Shown here: piece after piece, positions 8,670 through 16,484 of the stretch | Position numbering within the stretch: the stretch's first letter is position 1 | How the letters are laid out: every line of letters begins with the position of its first letter | Assembly: GCA_046291695.1 (NCBI GenBank) | Contig: JBKBSO010000011.1 | Location: 65,676-129,675 of the forward strand | Source of the DNA: PNNG01 sp046291695 | GTDB lineage: Bacteria > Bacteroidota > Bacteroidia > UBA7662 | DNA length: 64,000 nt | Reading direction: 5' to 3' | Notes under the pieces: model-generated | The model's input: only the letters and a program-made list of their open reading frames with translations | What the model was told of the DNA's origin: nothing | Databases searched by the model: none | Made by a program: the position numbers and the translations under genes

Positions 8670-9578
8670 TCAGGCATCGAACCATAAACGTTGTGCCAGT
8701 CGGTAAGTATTGCAATGCGCCTCTAAAATATCTTTAATTTCTGGAGAATAACCGCCACCCATACAAACAACCATAGGAATACCTGCTGCAATGGCTTGAT
8801 TAAACACATAAGCATCCCGATTGGCGCATCCCGCCATACTCAAGGACAATTTACCTAGTTTGTCAGTTGCCAATACATCAACTCCGGCTTGATAAAATAT
8901 AAAGTCGGCTTGGTGCTTATGTATCAGCTTAGGGAGATTTTTTTGCAGTAAATCCAAGTATTCTTCGTCGCTAGTTCCTGCTTTGAGCGCAATATCCAAG
9001 TCTGATTGTTCTTTATACATCGGATAATTATCTTTTCCATGCATACTAAAGGTGAACACGCGTGATTCATTTTTAAAAATCGAGGCGGTACCATTTCCCT
9101 GATGCACATCTAAATCTATAATTAGAATGCGTTTTGCCAAGTGATGTTCCAGCAACCAGGCCGCGGCTATAGCCTGGTCATTTAACAAGCAAAAACCTTC
9201 ACCACTATGGGCGTATGCATGATGTGTGCCTCCTGCTACATTCATAGCAACGCCGTATTCAAGCGCAAACTGGCTGGCCTCCAAGGTACCCTGAGCAATA
9301 ATGATTTCGCGTTGTATGAGCTGTGCACTTAAAGGAAAACCGATTTTTCTTATTTCCTTAGCCGATAGTTGTAGATTTTTTAACCGTCTCCAATATTCGG
9401 AATCATGCACGCGTAAGATTTCAGCCTCATGCATTGGCCCAGGTTCAAAAAGGTTATCAGCACTAATGGTGCCCTCGTGAAGTAACTGCCCGGGAATTAA
9501 TTCATATTTCAACATCGGAAAACGATGTCCCTCGGGAAGCGGGTGGGCATATATGGGGTGAAAAGCGATCTTAAGCAC
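8670..9578 (-). CDS. Histone deacetylase-like zinc amidohydrolase
   Basis: A protein of about 302 residues in the HDAC/acetoin-utilisation (AcuC)/acetylpolyamine amidohydrolase family. The family signatures are present in order: HRFPMLKYEL near the start, GGTHHAY with the tandem catalytic His pair, IIDLDVHQGNGT with zinc-binding Asp and His, FTFSMHG, AGVDVLATDKLGKL with the second zinc Asp, and the C-terminal MGGGYS. I chose the GTG at 9578 because the protein then begins MLKIAFHPIYAH, as in the family; the open frame extends to a TTG at 9608, but those residues match nothing. Substrate is unknown (acetylated protein lysines, polyamines or other amides). It stands alone, divergent from the lipoprotein gene at 9650. 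Confidence 0.9.
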   Translation of the reverse strand: MLKIAFHPIYAHPLPEGHRFPMLKYELIPGQLLHEGTISADNLFEPGPMHEAEILRVHDSEYWRRLKNLQLSAKEIRKIGFPLSAQLIQREIIIAQGTLEASQFALEYGVAMNVAGGTHHAYAHSGEGFCLLNDQAIAAAWLLEHHLAKRILIIDLDVHQGNGTASIFKNESRVFTFSMHGKDNYPMYKEQSDLDIALKAGTSDEEYLDLLQKNLPKLIHKHQADFIFYQAGVDVLATDKLGKLSLSMAGCANRDAYVFNQAIAAGIPMVVCMGGGYSPEIKDILEAHCNTYRLAQRLWFDA

Positions 9579-9649
9579 GAGGCAAAAATAACAGCCGTTT
9601 GCCCACAAAGGTTTGTATGCTAAATTGAGCTCCTTATCTTAGCCTCCCG

Positions 9650-10264
9650 ATGAAAAAATGGGTTTGGGCCATAGCGGTCCTTTTAAGCGCCTGCCAGGCT
9701 TCGGTCTCTACTGTTTCCCCTACTGCCTCAGCGGCATTTGGCTCCTCTACCCCTGTTAGTAGGCCAGTTCCGGCCGAATTTGTGATACCTCAACTTAACC
9801 TCAAGCAAGGTACACACCTTCTGTACTTGGCTTCTCCACAATTAGATTACCTCTCTGCGGCACAAGAATCACATGCCTTGGTTAGTATTGTTGGAAATCC
9901 TGATCAAATAAATAGTTGGCAAATACGTCTTGCGGATGCTAAAAAGCCCATTGAATCAATGGTGGTTTTTAAGGATGGCAAATTTAAAACAAACCACGTC
10001 TATCAGGGCATTTTGTTCGATTTGAATTTTATGCAGTTCGAAAGCAACGATTATTTTAAAATCTTGAATGCTGCCTTAGATTTACTGGAGCCGGATGGAA
10101 CTTTGGTAGTTGCTGGTGAAAAAACCGACAACTGGCTTCGAGATTATGTAGAAGCTATTGAACGCTTAGCTGAAGGTGCCAACAGTGGCCAAAAGTTATT
10201 TAAAAAGATGGCCATAGAACAGGAATTCTCAGCCACCCATTTTACCATCATCATTATTAAATAA
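9650..10264 (+). CDS. Lipoprotein with a degenerate methyltransferase-like C-terminal half
   Basis: A 204-residue protein of unknown function. It starts with a lipoprotein signal peptide and lipobox LLSAC (Cys15), followed by a Ser/Thr/Pro-rich linker of about 30 residues. The rest looks like a Rossmann-type fold: a repeated strand-helix pattern, ILFDLNFMQF, then ALDLLEPDGTLVVAGE, which recalls the post-motif region of class I SAM-dependent methyltransferases. The glycine-rich SAM-binding motif I is not obvious, so catalysis is doubtful. The AbgT transporter gene begins 3 bases after its stop, so the two form an operon; a substrate-binding or accessory role for the transporter is possible but only a guess. 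Confidence 0.7.
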   Translation: MKKWVWAIAVLLSACQASVSTVSPTASAAFGSSTPVSRPVPAEFVIPQLNLKQGTHLLYLASPQLDYLSAAQESHALVSIVGNPDQINSWQIRLADAKKPIESMVVFKDGKFKTNHVYQGILFDLNFMQFESNDYFKILNAALDLLEPDGTLVVAGEKTDNWLRDYVEAIERLAEGANSGQKLFKKMAIEQEFSATHFTIIIIK

Positions 10265-10267
10265 AAC

Positions 10268-11785
10268 ATGGAAAAACGTAGCGCAATTGATCGCTTTCTG
10301 GGAATTATCGAAAAAGTAGGGAATGCACTTCCTCACCCGGCAACCCTATTTGCCGGTTTTGCACTTCTGGTTGTACTATTATCGTGGGTTGCAGCCCAAT
10401 TTGATATCAGCGTGGTGCACCCAGGTACCGGCGAAACCGTGACCCCTTTCAATCTTATGTCGGCCAAAGGCCTCCACATGATCCTTGAAAAAATGGTGGT
10501 CAATTTTACTGCATTCGCTCCGCTAGGCACGGTACTCGTGGCTTTACTGGGCATTGGAATTGCGGAAGGAAGCGGCCTCATTGGCACCGTACTACGCCTA
10601 GTTGTACTTTCTTCCCCTAAAAAACTACTCACTTTTGTCATCGTTTTTTCAGGAGTATTGTCGAACACAGCTAGTGAAGTAGGTTACGTTTTGCTGGTAC
10701 CCCTAGCGGCTGTAATTTTTCTAGCTGCCGGTCGACATCCACTCGCTGGCTTGGCGGCAGCTTTTGCCGGGGTTTCTGGAGGCTACAGCGCCAATCTGCT
10801 ATTGGGTACCATTGATCCTCTTTTGGCCGGATTATCTGAAGAAGCAGCACGCATCATTGATCCCGGATATTCGGTTAACCCGGCCTGTAACTATTACTTC
10901 ATGTTTGTAAGCACCTTCCTCATCTCCGGATTAGGCACCTGGGTCACTGAAAAAATCGTAATTCCACGACTTGGAACTTATACCGGTGACGAAAAGCCAG
11001 AAGAAATTCGGTTCCTCACCGGTGATGAAAAAAAAGGGCTTTTGTATGCCTTTTTAGCGTTTATCCTCTTCACGGTTTTCATTTTGGGCGGATTAATCCC
11101 TGCTGATGGATACTTGCGCAACCCATTAAACGGCGACATACTCAAATCGCCATTCATGTCGGGAATCGTAGCCTTTATATTCCTTTCGGCAGCTTTTTGC
11201 GGTATTGCCTATGGTATTGGAGCCAAAACTTTCAAGAACGACAGCGACGTTATGAAGGGCATGGCCAAATCTATGGAAACCCTAGGCTCCTACATTGTGC
11301 TAGTATTTTTTGCTGCGCAATTTGTGGCCTATTTCAATTGGACCAACCTGGGTTTGATTTTTGCCATTCAAGGTGCCGAAGTACTTAAAGCATCAGGACT
11401 AAATGATTTGGCCTTAATGGGGGGCTTTATCTTCATTGCAGCCATTATTAATATGGTCATGGGGAGCGCATCAGCCAAGTGGGCCATCATGGCACCTGTA
11501 TTTATACCCATGTTTATGTTATTGGGATATTCGCCTGAATTCACACAAAGTGCCTATCGGATTGGCGATAGCGTTACGAATATCATTTCCCCCATGATGT
11601 CTTATTTCGCATTAATTGTGGCCTTCATTCAACGCTACGACAAAAAAGCAGGTATCGGCACCGTTATCAGCACCATGCTTCCCTATTCCGTTGTATTTCT
11701 TATCGGCTGGTTGGTGCTCTTTGCTATTTGGATCAGTTTCGATTTTCCTATCGGCCCTGGAGCCCCCTTATTTTACACACCTTAG
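10268..11785 (+). CDS. AbgT family transporter
   Basis: A 505-residue inner-membrane protein with about 11-13 hydrophobic segments. It matches the AbgT family (p-aminobenzoyl-glutamate transporter and antimetabolite exporter): N-terminal IEKVGNALPHPATLF, GVSGGYSANLLLGTIDPLLAGL in the first re-entrant region, and MGSASAKWAIMAPVFIPMF plus RIGDSVTNIISPMM in the second. AbgT proteins import p-aminobenzoyl-glutamate for folate salvage or export sulfonamides. No hydrolase genes (abgA/abgB) are nearby, so the substrate is open. It is separated by only 3 bases from the preceding lipoprotein gene and followed by the YceI gene. Confidence 0.93.
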   Translation: MEKRSAIDRFLGIIEKVGNALPHPATLFAGFALLVVLLSWVAAQFDISVVHPGTGETVTPFNLMSAKGLHMILEKMVVNFTAFAPLGTVLVALLGIGIAEGSGLIGTVLRLVVLSSPKKLLTFVIVFSGVLSNTASEVGYVLLVPLAAVIFLAAGRHPLAGLAAAFAGVSGGYSANLLLGTIDPLLAGLSEEAARIIDPGYSVNPACNYYFMFVSTFLISGLGTWVTEKIVIPRLGTYTGDEKPEEIRFLTGDEKKGLLYAFLAFILFTVFILGGLIPADGYLRNPLNGDILKSPFMSGIVAFIFLSAAFCGIAYGIGAKTFKNDSDVMKGMAKSMETLGSYIVLVFFAAQFVAYFNWTNLGLIFAIQGAEVLKASGLNDLALMGGFIFIAAIINMVMGSASAKWAIMAPVFIPMFMLLGYSPEFTQSAYRIGDSVTNIISPMMSYFALIVAFIQRYDKKAGIGTVISTMLPYSVVFLIGWLVLFAIWISFDFPIGPGAPLFYTP

Positions 11786-11873
11786 GTTTATCCTTCCGAT
11801 TAAAAAAAGATTGACGCTTTCTGAACAAAACCTTGCGCTTATTGGTTACATACACATGAAAAAAAATGTGCAT

Positions 11874-12521
11874 ATGAAAAAATTATGGATCTTGGTCGCT
11901 GCATCGATTTTTGCAGTTTCTTGTTCAAACTCGGGCAATAAAGCTGAAAATACTGAGGTAGTTGACGCAATTGACGCTGGTGAATCAGCGGTTTTGCCGG
12001 TAAATGAGAGCAAATTAAAATGGACCGGCAAAAAACTCACTGGAGAACATTTTGGAACCATTGGAATTACCGATGGCAGTTTGTTTTTTGATGGTGCCAA
12101 CCTTACTGGAGGAAACTTCGTTATCGACATGACTACTATTGTCGTAGAAGATCTTGAAGACGAAGAGTATAATAAAAAACTTACGGACCACTTATATTCT
12201 GAAGATTTTTTTAATGTAGAAAATCACAAAGAAGGTCGTTTTGAAATCACAGGAATTGAGGCCATGGAAATGGCTGATGAAGCTGGTAATACACACCTCA
12301 TTTCAGGCAACTTAACCATTAAAGGAATCACCAATGGCATCAAATTCCCGGCGCGTGTAAGCATGAATGATGATGGCGTTAACGCAACGGCCAAGTTTGA
12401 TATTGACCGTACTTTGTGGGACATCAAATACCGTTCTGGAAAAATATTTCCAGATATTGGCGACAAAGTGATTTATGATGAAATTGGCATTGAGCTTGAG
12501 CTTTCTGCCAATCGTTCATAA
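11874..12521 (+). CDS. YceI family lipoprotein
   Basis: About 215 residues. I chose ATG 11874 because it gives a compact lipoprotein signal (MKKLWILVAASIFAVSC, lipobox AVSC). ATG 11856, six codons upstream, is also possible; the longer open frame back to 11616 overlaps the abgT coding region and is not credible. The body matches the YceI lipocalin-like barrel: SKLKWTGKKLTGEHFGTIGI, DMTTIVVEDL, HLYSEDFFNVENH, GNLTIKGITNGIKFP and RTLWDIKYRSGK. These proteins bind isoprenoid-like lipids in the periplasm in characterised members; the ligand here is unknown. A strong terminator follows at 12543. Confidence 0.92.
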   Translation: MKKLWILVAASIFAVSCSNSGNKAENTEVVDAIDAGESAVLPVNESKLKWTGKKLTGEHFGTIGITDGSLFFDGANLTGGNFVIDMTTIVVEDLEDEEYNKKLTDHLYSEDFFNVENHKEGRFEITGIEAMEMADEAGNTHLISGNLTIKGITNGIKFPARVSMNDDGVNATAKFDIDRTLWDIKYRSGKIFPDIGDKVIYDEIGIELELSANRS

Positions 12522-12542
12522 TTCCAAAGCATTTTTCAAGTT

Positions 12543-12570
12543 AAGCCGGGCAAATTTGTCCGGCTTTTTT
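12543..12570 (+). terminator. Rho-independent terminator after the YceI gene
   Basis: AAGCCGG (12543-12549) pairs with CCGGCTT (12560-12566). The loop GCAAATTTGT is itself nearly palindromic, and a T-run follows. It closes the lipoprotein-abgT-yceI unit and insulates the histidine kinase gene that starts at 12617. Confidence 0.9.
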
Positions 12571-12616
12571 CATTTCCCTGTAGCGCATTAAGAAATAAGC
12601 CATAAATTCGCATGAC

Positions 12617-15220
12617 ATGCGCTTGGGACTTTCATTGGTATTCTACCTGTTTTTGTTATTCAACATAACTAAAGGGATTGCCCAAAAGGCATATTCGCCC
12701 CTGTTAGGTACTTCCATGCTATCTCCATACGAATACCGAGAACAGCAAATCAAACTATTGGAAGCTTATTGTGATTCGCTGGAAAATGCAGGCATTAGCG
12801 ACAGCAGCTTTCTTGAACCACTTCTGGAATTATCGCATAAAAACTCCATAATTAATCCGCTCGGAGGACTTGCACACATTGATAAGGGCATCAAACTGGC
12901 CAGCAGAAATGGGTACAATGGATTAGCCGCACAGTTTTACACGGTAAAAGGAAACATTTTTCGCTACCGAGGCTTCCGCGATATTGCCTTAGAAGCCTAT
13001 CGTAAAAGTCTGGAACTATTAAAAGAGGAGGTTCACAGAGACTTGTATGTATTTGCTATAATTGACATCGGCAATTTATATTATGACCAAAAGGATTACC
13101 CTGAAGCACTTCGATATTACATTTCGGCGCTTGATTCAGCCATGAAATTAAACCTTCCTTATGCACAATCAGTAGCACTGAATAACTTAGGCATGGTGTA
13201 CCGCGAAAAGGAAATGTATGAGCTCGCGTCCAATTACTTTCTACAAAGTGAGCAGGTAAGACTTCAAAATCATCAGTATGGGCTTTCAGCGCATTCACGC
13301 TTATATTTGGTAGGACTGGCTTACCGTCAGGGAAAGTTTGAAAAGGGGCTCCACATCGTAGCAGATGTAATTGATACCATGAAGCGTTATGCCATGTATT
13401 CTGAATTGGTTGACGCCTATATCTCAAAAGCTAAACTTCTCGCAGCGAGCAAACAAAAGGAAGCCGCATATGAAGCGCTAACCGAAGCCCAATTCATCTT
13501 GTTACAGCACCATATGATCAACAAGATGGAGGCCTATTACATTGCCAATTTTGAAGTGGCTCAGTTGAATGGCAGGTTTAGCGAAGCTGATGAGTATATC
13601 AATAAGTTGATAGCCATCGCTGATGAGATAGATAATATTTCCGGCAAAATGAAAGCGTACGAGCTGCGCCATCACCTTTATAAAAAGCAAGGAAAACTTT
13701 CCGAAGCTTTATCCGCTTTAGAGCATTACATCCGCTTAGGTGAACTGATACGCAACCAGGAGGTAGATAGTAAACTGCTGGAGATGGAGGGAAAAATCAA
13801 ATTCTCTGAAACGGAACGAGAACTTTTGAAACAGCAAGAAATGCTTATCAAGCAAAAAGACTTGATTAAAGCGCAGCAAACTAAAAGTCAACTATTTATA
13901 GTCATCATGGCACTTGGTTTGGCAGGTAGTTTATTCATAGCATTTTTACTCATTCAATATAAAAATGCGAATGCAGCATTAAGGCAAAGTCAGCGACTTA
14001 TTCAAGCCAAAACCCAAGAAATTGAGAGCCGGAATGAAGAGCTTGAACGATCCAAAAAACTAATTGAAAAGCACCTACAAGCTAAAACAGATTTCATGTC
14101 GCAAATGAGTCATGAAATAAGAACACCCATGAATTCGATATTGGGTCTTACGGAATTGCTATTACACGAGGCGAAAGGAAGTGAAATGCTTGACAAATTA
14201 CAATCGATTCGTTATTCAGCGGATGTTTTACTTGTGATTATCAACGACATACTCGACTTAGCCAGTATAGAAGAAGGAAAGGTGATTTTAGAACTAGTTC
14301 CTACCGACCTCGAGCGCATCGGCCGCGAAATCATCAATAACCTTTTACCTATAGCCACACAGAAAGGCATTAGCTTAACCTTTAGCACTGAAGGCCCAAT
14401 TCCTTTACTGGTATACAGCGACCCTACCCGACTTTATCAAATCATCCTGAATTTATGCAGCAATGCCGTAAAGTTCACCGAAGCCGGAGAGGTGCATATG
14501 CGCTTTAAACCCCATTATATCAACCAAAATGAAGTAACGGTTCGGTTCGAAATAAAAGATACCGGAATAGGTATTTCAAAACAAGCAATGCCTCATATCT
14601 TTAGCAGCTTTGCCCAGGGAAGTACAGAAATACACAGAAAATATGGTGGTACAGGTCTTGGTTTAGCCATTACAAAAAAGTTGGTTGAAATGCTAGGCGG
14701 TAGTATAGCTGTTGACTCTCAGATCGGTAAAGGAAGCACATTCCAATTCGAACTACAATTTAAAATAGTAGAAAAGTCGGCAGTCAGCGAAAAACAATCT
14801 GATACAGCTACAAACACCATCTTTGATTATGGCCATATGCGGGTGTTGTATGTTGAAGATAACCTCATGAATCAAAAGGTAATGAGCTTGTTATTGAAAA
14901 GCTTTAACCTCATTCCGGTGATTGCCAACAATGGCAAAGAAGCCATTGACATATTAGCCAAGCGTGAATTTGATTTAATACTCATGGACTTTAGAATGCC
15001 CATTATGGATGGCTTCGAAACAACAACAGCTATTCGCACAGGGCAATCTGGAGTACTTCAACCCAATATACCCATTGTCGGCGTAACTGCCGATGTTTTC
15101 GACCATAGTGCTAATAAAGCGCTAGCCTTAGGCATGCAAGGTATATTAGCAAAGCCTTTGGTAAAAGATAAGCTCATTGATACGTTACGCAAATATGCTC
15201 CAAAACAAGCAGCTGTTTAG
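12617..15220 (+). CDS. TPR-containing hybrid histidine kinase
   Basis: An 867-residue sensor. A signal peptide or first membrane segment (to about residue 23) is followed by tetratricopeptide-like helical repeats at about 80-390 (e.g. AFIDIGN/ALRYYISALDSA-type pairs), a coiled-coil stretch, one membrane segment near 430-450, a second coiled coil, HisKA with phospho-His499 in MSHEIRTPMNSILG, and HATPase with N-box NLCSNAVKF, G1 DTGIGISK and G2 GGTGLGLA. A C-terminal receiver carries Asp791 in LILMDFRMP. The predicted topology puts the TPR sensor in the periplasm and the kinase in the cytoplasm. No DNA-binding output is present. Its stop codon overlaps the stop of the convergent DUF2461 gene in the bases TTAG. 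Confidence 0.93.
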   Translation: MRLGLSLVFYLFLLFNITKGIAQKAYSPLLGTSMLSPYEYREQQIKLLEAYCDSLENAGISDSSFLEPLLELSHKNSIINPLGGLAHIDKGIKLASRNGYNGLAAQFYTVKGNIFRYRGFRDIALEAYRKSLELLKEEVHRDLYVFAIIDIGNLYYDQKDYPEALRYYISALDSAMKLNLPYAQSVALNNLGMVYREKEMYELASNYFLQSEQVRLQNHQYGLSAHSRLYLVGLAYRQGKFEKGLHIVADVIDTMKRYAMYSELVDAYISKAKLLAASKQKEAAYEALTEAQFILLQHHMINKMEAYYIANFEVAQLNGRFSEADEYINKLIAIADEIDNISGKMKAYELRHHLYKKQGKLSEALSALEHYIRLGELIRNQEVDSKLLEMEGKIKFSETERELLKQQEMLIKQKDLIKAQQTKSQLFIVIMALGLAGSLFIAFLLIQYKNANAALRQSQRLIQAKTQEIESRNEELERSKKLIEKHLQAKTDFMSQMSHEIRTPMNSILGLTELLLHEAKGSEMLDKLQSIRYSADVLLVIINDILDLASIEEGKVILELVPTDLERIGREIINNLLPIATQKGISLTFSTEGPIPLLVYSDPTRLYQIILNLCSNAVKFTEAGEVHMRFKPHYINQNEVTVRFEIKDTGIGISKQAMPHIFSSFAQGSTEIHRKYGGTGLGLAITKKLVEMLGGSIAVDSQIGKGSTFQFELQFKIVEKSAVSEKQSDTATNTIFDYGHMRVLYVEDNLMNQKVMSLLLKSFNLIPVIANNGKEAIDILAKREFDLILMDFRMPIMDGFETTTAIRTGQSGVLQPNIPIVGVTADVFDHSANKALALGMQGILAKPLVKDKLIDTLRKYAPKQAAV

Positions 15221-15888
15221 TTTCCTTGATCAAAAACCCTGTTCAAAAAATTAACAAAGGGTTTTAAATCCCGAACTGCGTGGGTAAAGTCTGCAATAAT
15301 ATCCTTTGGATCTTTGATACCGGATAATTCAAAAGGCCTCGTAAATACAAAACTCTTAAGCTTGATCCATTCTATGGCCGGATTATTAGCTTCATATCCC
15401 TTAGGTGGCCTACTCAAGCGCTCACCTTCTAATCTGTAGCCCCTTGAGTCAAGATCGGTGCATATCAATGAGAATGCCTCCACGTCATAATCAATTTCCT
15501 GCCTGATGCTTTTTAACAAAGTAGCTTCCGGCATCCACACACCAGCCGCCAAAAAAGAATTGCCTGGCTGAAAATGAAAATAATAACCCGCACCAGGAAA
15601 TTTTTTACCGCCTTTACTTAAGTAGGCCGAAAAGTTATTCTTATACGGCGCCTTATTCTGAGAAAATCGCACATCACGATTGATACGAAAAATGCAATTT
15701 TTACCCTCCTGACCAGCTAAATCTTCATCTAGCAAAACAACCGATGCCAATAATTCATCCACAAAGCGAATGAAATCACCTCGAATGCCCTGATATAGCT
15801 GACGATGTTCATCAAACCACAATTTATGATTATTGGCCGAAAGCTCATTTAAAAACAGCTCAAGTCTAGGAAATAAGTCCGGTTTCAT
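15217..15888 (-). CDS. DUF2461 (TIGR02453) family protein
   Basis: A 223-residue cytosolic protein of unknown function. Family features are FLNELSANNHKLWFDEHRQLY near the start, IFRINRDVRFSQNKAPYKNNFSAY in the middle, and PGNSFLAAGVWMPE. The length fits the family. Its ATG overlaps the TGA of the riboflavin synthase gene by four bases (ATGA), so it is the last gene of that operon. The operon link to ribE is seen in the sequence; any functional link is not established. Confidence 0.88.
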   Translation of the reverse strand: MKPDLFPRLELFLNELSANNHKLWFDEHRQLYQGIRGDFIRFVDELLASVVLLDEDLAGQEGKNCIFRINRDVRFSQNKAPYKNNFSAYLSKGGKKFPGAGYYFHFQPGNSFLAAGVWMPEATLLKSIRQEIDYDVEAFSLICTDLDSRGYRLEGERLSRPPKGYEANNPAIEWIKLKSFVFTRPFELSGIKDPKDIIADFTHAVRDLKPFVNFLNRVFDQGN

Positions 15889-16475
15889 TGGCGCAATTCC
15901 ATCATCCGTTGAACATATTTACCAAGGATATCAAATTCAATATTCACCACATCACCCTGGCGAATGTCTTTCATGTTTGTATGCTCGTAGGTATAAGGGA
16001 TTATGGCGACTGCAAATGCTTCAGCCGAAGCATCAACCACGGTTAATGAAATCCCATTTACACAAATAGACCCCTTTTCTACTACCATATTTCCCGCTTT
16101 TGCATCAAAACAAAAACGAAACCGCCAGCTTCCACCTTCTTCTATTACACTTTCACAAATGGCTGTTTGATCAACATGTCCTTGAACAATGTGTCCATCG
16201 AAGCGGCCATTTGCGGGCATACAACGTTCCAGATTGACCCTCCCTCCTTCGTGCCATTCCCCTAAATTAGTTTTTAACAAAGTTTCAGCTATAGCCGTTA
16301 CTGAATGAGCACCTTGAGATAAACCCACCACCGTTAAACATACCCCATTGTGAGCCACACTCTGATCAATCTTGAGCTCATCAGAAATTGGTGATGATAT
16401 GGTGAAATGTATGTTTTGCTGCTCTTTCTTTATGCTGGTAATCGTGCCAAGGGCTTCAATAATTCCTGTAAACAT
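15885..16475 (-). CDS. ribE: Riboflavin synthase, alpha subunit
   Basis: A 196-residue enzyme that dismutates two 6,7-dimethyl-8-ribityllumazine molecules into riboflavin, the last step of vitamin B2 synthesis. The N-terminal MFTGIIEALGTI is diagnostic. The two lumazine-binding barrels each show the VNLERCMP / DGHIVQGHVD and ICVNGISLTVV / MKDIRQGDVVNIEFD blocks. Length is typical. The gene begins 9 bases after the stop of the T9SS type B gene and overlaps DUF2461, so all three seem to be one transcription unit. Other rib genes are not nearby. Confidence 0.95.
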   Translation of the reverse strand: MFTGIIEALGTITSIKKEQQNIHFTISSPISDELKIDQSVAHNGVCLTVVGLSQGAHSVTAIAETLLKTNLGEWHEGGRVNLERCMPANGRFDGHIVQGHVDQTAICESVIEEGGSWRFRFCFDAKAGNMVVEKGSICVNGISLTVVDASAEAFAVAIIPYTYEHTNMKDIRQGDVVNIEFDILGKYVQRMMELRQ

Positions 16476-16484
16476 TCAAGCTAA

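Noticed and set aside
11616..11873. Longer start for the YceI lipoprotein overlapping abgT
   Set aside because: The extension is inside the abgT coding frame and would bury the lipoprotein signal; ATG 11874 (or 11856) is far better.
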